The position numbers were made by a program, and so were the translations under genes. A stretch of DNA of 64,000 nt from Comamonas suwonensis (lineage in GTDB: Bacteria > Pseudomonadota > Gammaproteobacteria > Burkholderiales > Burkholderiaceae_C). The notes under the pieces are model-generated. The model worked only from the letters and a program-made list of their open reading frames with translations, searched no databases and was not told where the DNA came from. The stretch spans positions 1 through 64,000 of the forward strand of contig NZ_JABBCQ020000005.1 in assembly GCF_012844455.2 (NCBI RefSeq), in the 5' to 3' direction. Below, in pieces: positions 62,968 through 64,000 of this stretch (positions are counted from its first letter, which is position 1; the number at the start of each line of letters is the position of its first letter).

Positions 62968-64000
62968 ATGCACTCAATACCCACTGAATCCGCTCCTCGC
63001 GAGCACCTGCCGTTTTACCGCCAACTGTATTTTCAGGTGGTGTTCGCCATCATCGTGGGCGTGCTTCTGGGTCACTTCTCGCCGGCTTATGGCGAGGCCA
63101 TGAAGCCGTTTGGCGACGCGTTCATCAAGCTCATCAAGATGATCATCGCGCCGGTGATCTTTTTGACCATCGTCACCGGCATTGCCAGCATGACGCACCT
63201 GAGCGCCGTGGGCCGCGTGTTCGGCAAGGCCATGGCGTACTTCCTGACCTTTTCCACACTGGCGCTGGTGGTCGGTCTGGTGGTTGCCAACGTGATGCAG
63301 CCAGGCGCTGGCATGCACATCAACCCCGCCGATCTGGATCAGAGCGCCGTCAAGGGTTATGTGGCCAAGTCGCACGAGATGACGCTGACCGGCTTTGTGA
63401 TGGACATCATCCCCAAGACGCTGGTCAGTCCCTTTGTGGGTGACAACATCCTGCAGGTGCTGCTGGTTGCGGTTCTGTTTGGCGTATCGCTGGCGCTGGC
63501 CGGCGAAGGCGGCAAGACCGTGCTGAATTTCCTGGAGTCGCTGACCAAGCCCATCTTCAAGCTGGTGAACATCGTCATGAAGTTCGCCCCCATCGGTGCC
63601 TTTGGTGCCATGGCCTTTACCATCGGCAAGTTCGGTCTGGGCTCGCTGGTCAATCTGGCCGAGCTGGTGCTGACCTTCTACATCACCTCGGCGCTGTTCG
63701 TACTGGTGATTCTAGGTGCTGTGGCCCGTGCTTGCGGCTTCTCGGTCATCAAGCTGATCAAGTACCTGAAGGACGAGCTGCTGCTGGTACTGGGTACCTC
63801 GTCGTCGGAGTCGGCTCTGCCTTCGCTGATGCAGAAGATGGAAAAGGCTGGCTGCAGCAAGTCGGTGGTGGGTCTGGTGGTTCCCACCGGTTACTCCTTC
63901 AACCTGGACGGCACCAACATCTACATGACGCTGGCGGCGCTGTTCATCGCTCAGGCCACCGACACGCATCTGACGCTGGGTCACCAGATCGCTCTGCTGC
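62968..64000 (+). CDS. dctA: C4-dicarboxylate/H+ symporter DctA (partial, continues past the window)
   Basis: First 344 residues of an open frame still running at base 64000. Dicarboxylate/amino acid:cation symporter: [68 protein letters not shown] (serine-rich reentrant loop) and [16 protein letters not shown] are signature segments. ATG at 62968 with GGGAG 8 bases upstream. An overlapping ATG at 62961 is in another frame. Imports succinate, fumarate or malate; about 100 residues are missing at the right edge. Confidence 0.93.
   Translation, partial: MHSIPTESAPREHLPFYRQLYFQVVFAIIVGVLLGHFSPAYGEAMKPFGDAFIKLIKMIIAPVIFLTIVTGIASMTHLSAVGRVFGKAMAYFLTFSTLALVVGLVVANVMQPGAGMHINPADLDQSAVKGYVAKSHEMTLTGFVMDIIPKTLVSPFVGDNILQVLLVAVLFGVSLALAGEGGKTVLNFLESLTKPIFKLVNIVMKFAPIGAFGAMAFTIGKFGLGSLVNLAELVLTFYITSALFVLVILGAVARACGFSVIKLIKYLKDELLLVLGTSSSESALPSLMQKMEKAGCSKSVVGLVVPTGYSFNLDGTNIYMTLAALFIAQATDTHLTLGHQIALL

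Noticed and set aside
1..64000. tRNA, rRNA, CRISPR array, insertion sequence, integrase or prophage genes
   Set aside because: Looked for and not seen by eye: no transposase or integrase reading frame, no regular spacer array. tRNA genes could be missed without a covariance search.

Overview
The window looks like chromosomal DNA of a Comamonadaceae betaproteobacterium, closest in style to Comamonas or Delftia. This is inferred from gene content (urtABCDE with urease, several Bug/TctC periplasmic receptors, an lptA-lptB-rpoN block), high GC and dense coding on both strands. Two families of short dispersed intergenic repeats are also present. No rRNA, tRNA, CRISPR array, insertion sequence or prophage was found. 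About 62 protein genes are supported; the last one (dctA) runs off the right edge.

Layout. 1-5.5 kb: malate synthase G, a lone Roadblock/LC7-type protein, and an OmpR-type response regulator with a soluble histidine kinase. 5.5-18.5 kb: mostly housekeeping: a LysR regulator, argS, a SPOR-domain protein, dsbA, lptA-lptB-rpoN, an LpxO-like hydroxylase, a UPF0210 protein, a CsaA-like tRNA-binding protein, an RlmL-like rRNA methyltransferase and a PIN-domain protein. 18.9-26 kb: a tightly overlapped minor-pilin operon (pilE-like, fimT, pilV, pilW, pilX, pilY1), with an AT-rich first half of pilY1. 26-29.8 kb: an SDR oxidoreductase, a SugE/Gdx exporter behind a guanidine-II riboswitch, DAHP synthase, a GNAT acetyltransferase, and a short transcription unit that may encode a 25-residue peptide.

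29.8-47.8 kb is a nitrogen-scavenging region. ureABC-EFG with hupE run leftwards. A TonB-dependent receptor, a DUF4198 periplasmic protein and urtABCDE (urea ABC importer) run rightwards. ureD lies 12 kb away, beyond a dioxygenase/receptor pair. The sequence shows near-consensus sigma-54 (-24/-12) promoters with NtrC-type sites (TGCACC-N5-GGTGCA) both in the ureA/TonB-receptor divergent region and in front of urtA. Urea uptake, urease and probably metal (nickel) acquisition therefore appear to form one nitrogen-limitation regulon. rpoN itself is in the same window.

47.8-57.5 kb is catabolic: a self-sufficient CYP116B-type P450, two further Bug receptors, two IclR regulators with symmetric or repeated operator-like sequences, a metallo-beta-lactamase-fold protein with a degenerate metal motif, a flavin aromatic hydroxylase and a DUF2783 protein. 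57.5-64 kb carries a NarL-type response regulator, a GFA-family protein, two poorly known proteins, a large hybrid histidine kinase and dctA. The most interesting items are the NtrC/sigma-54 control of a putative outer-membrane metal receptor, the riboswitch, the palindrome-controlled small ORF, and the uncharacterised hydroxylase cluster with its operators.
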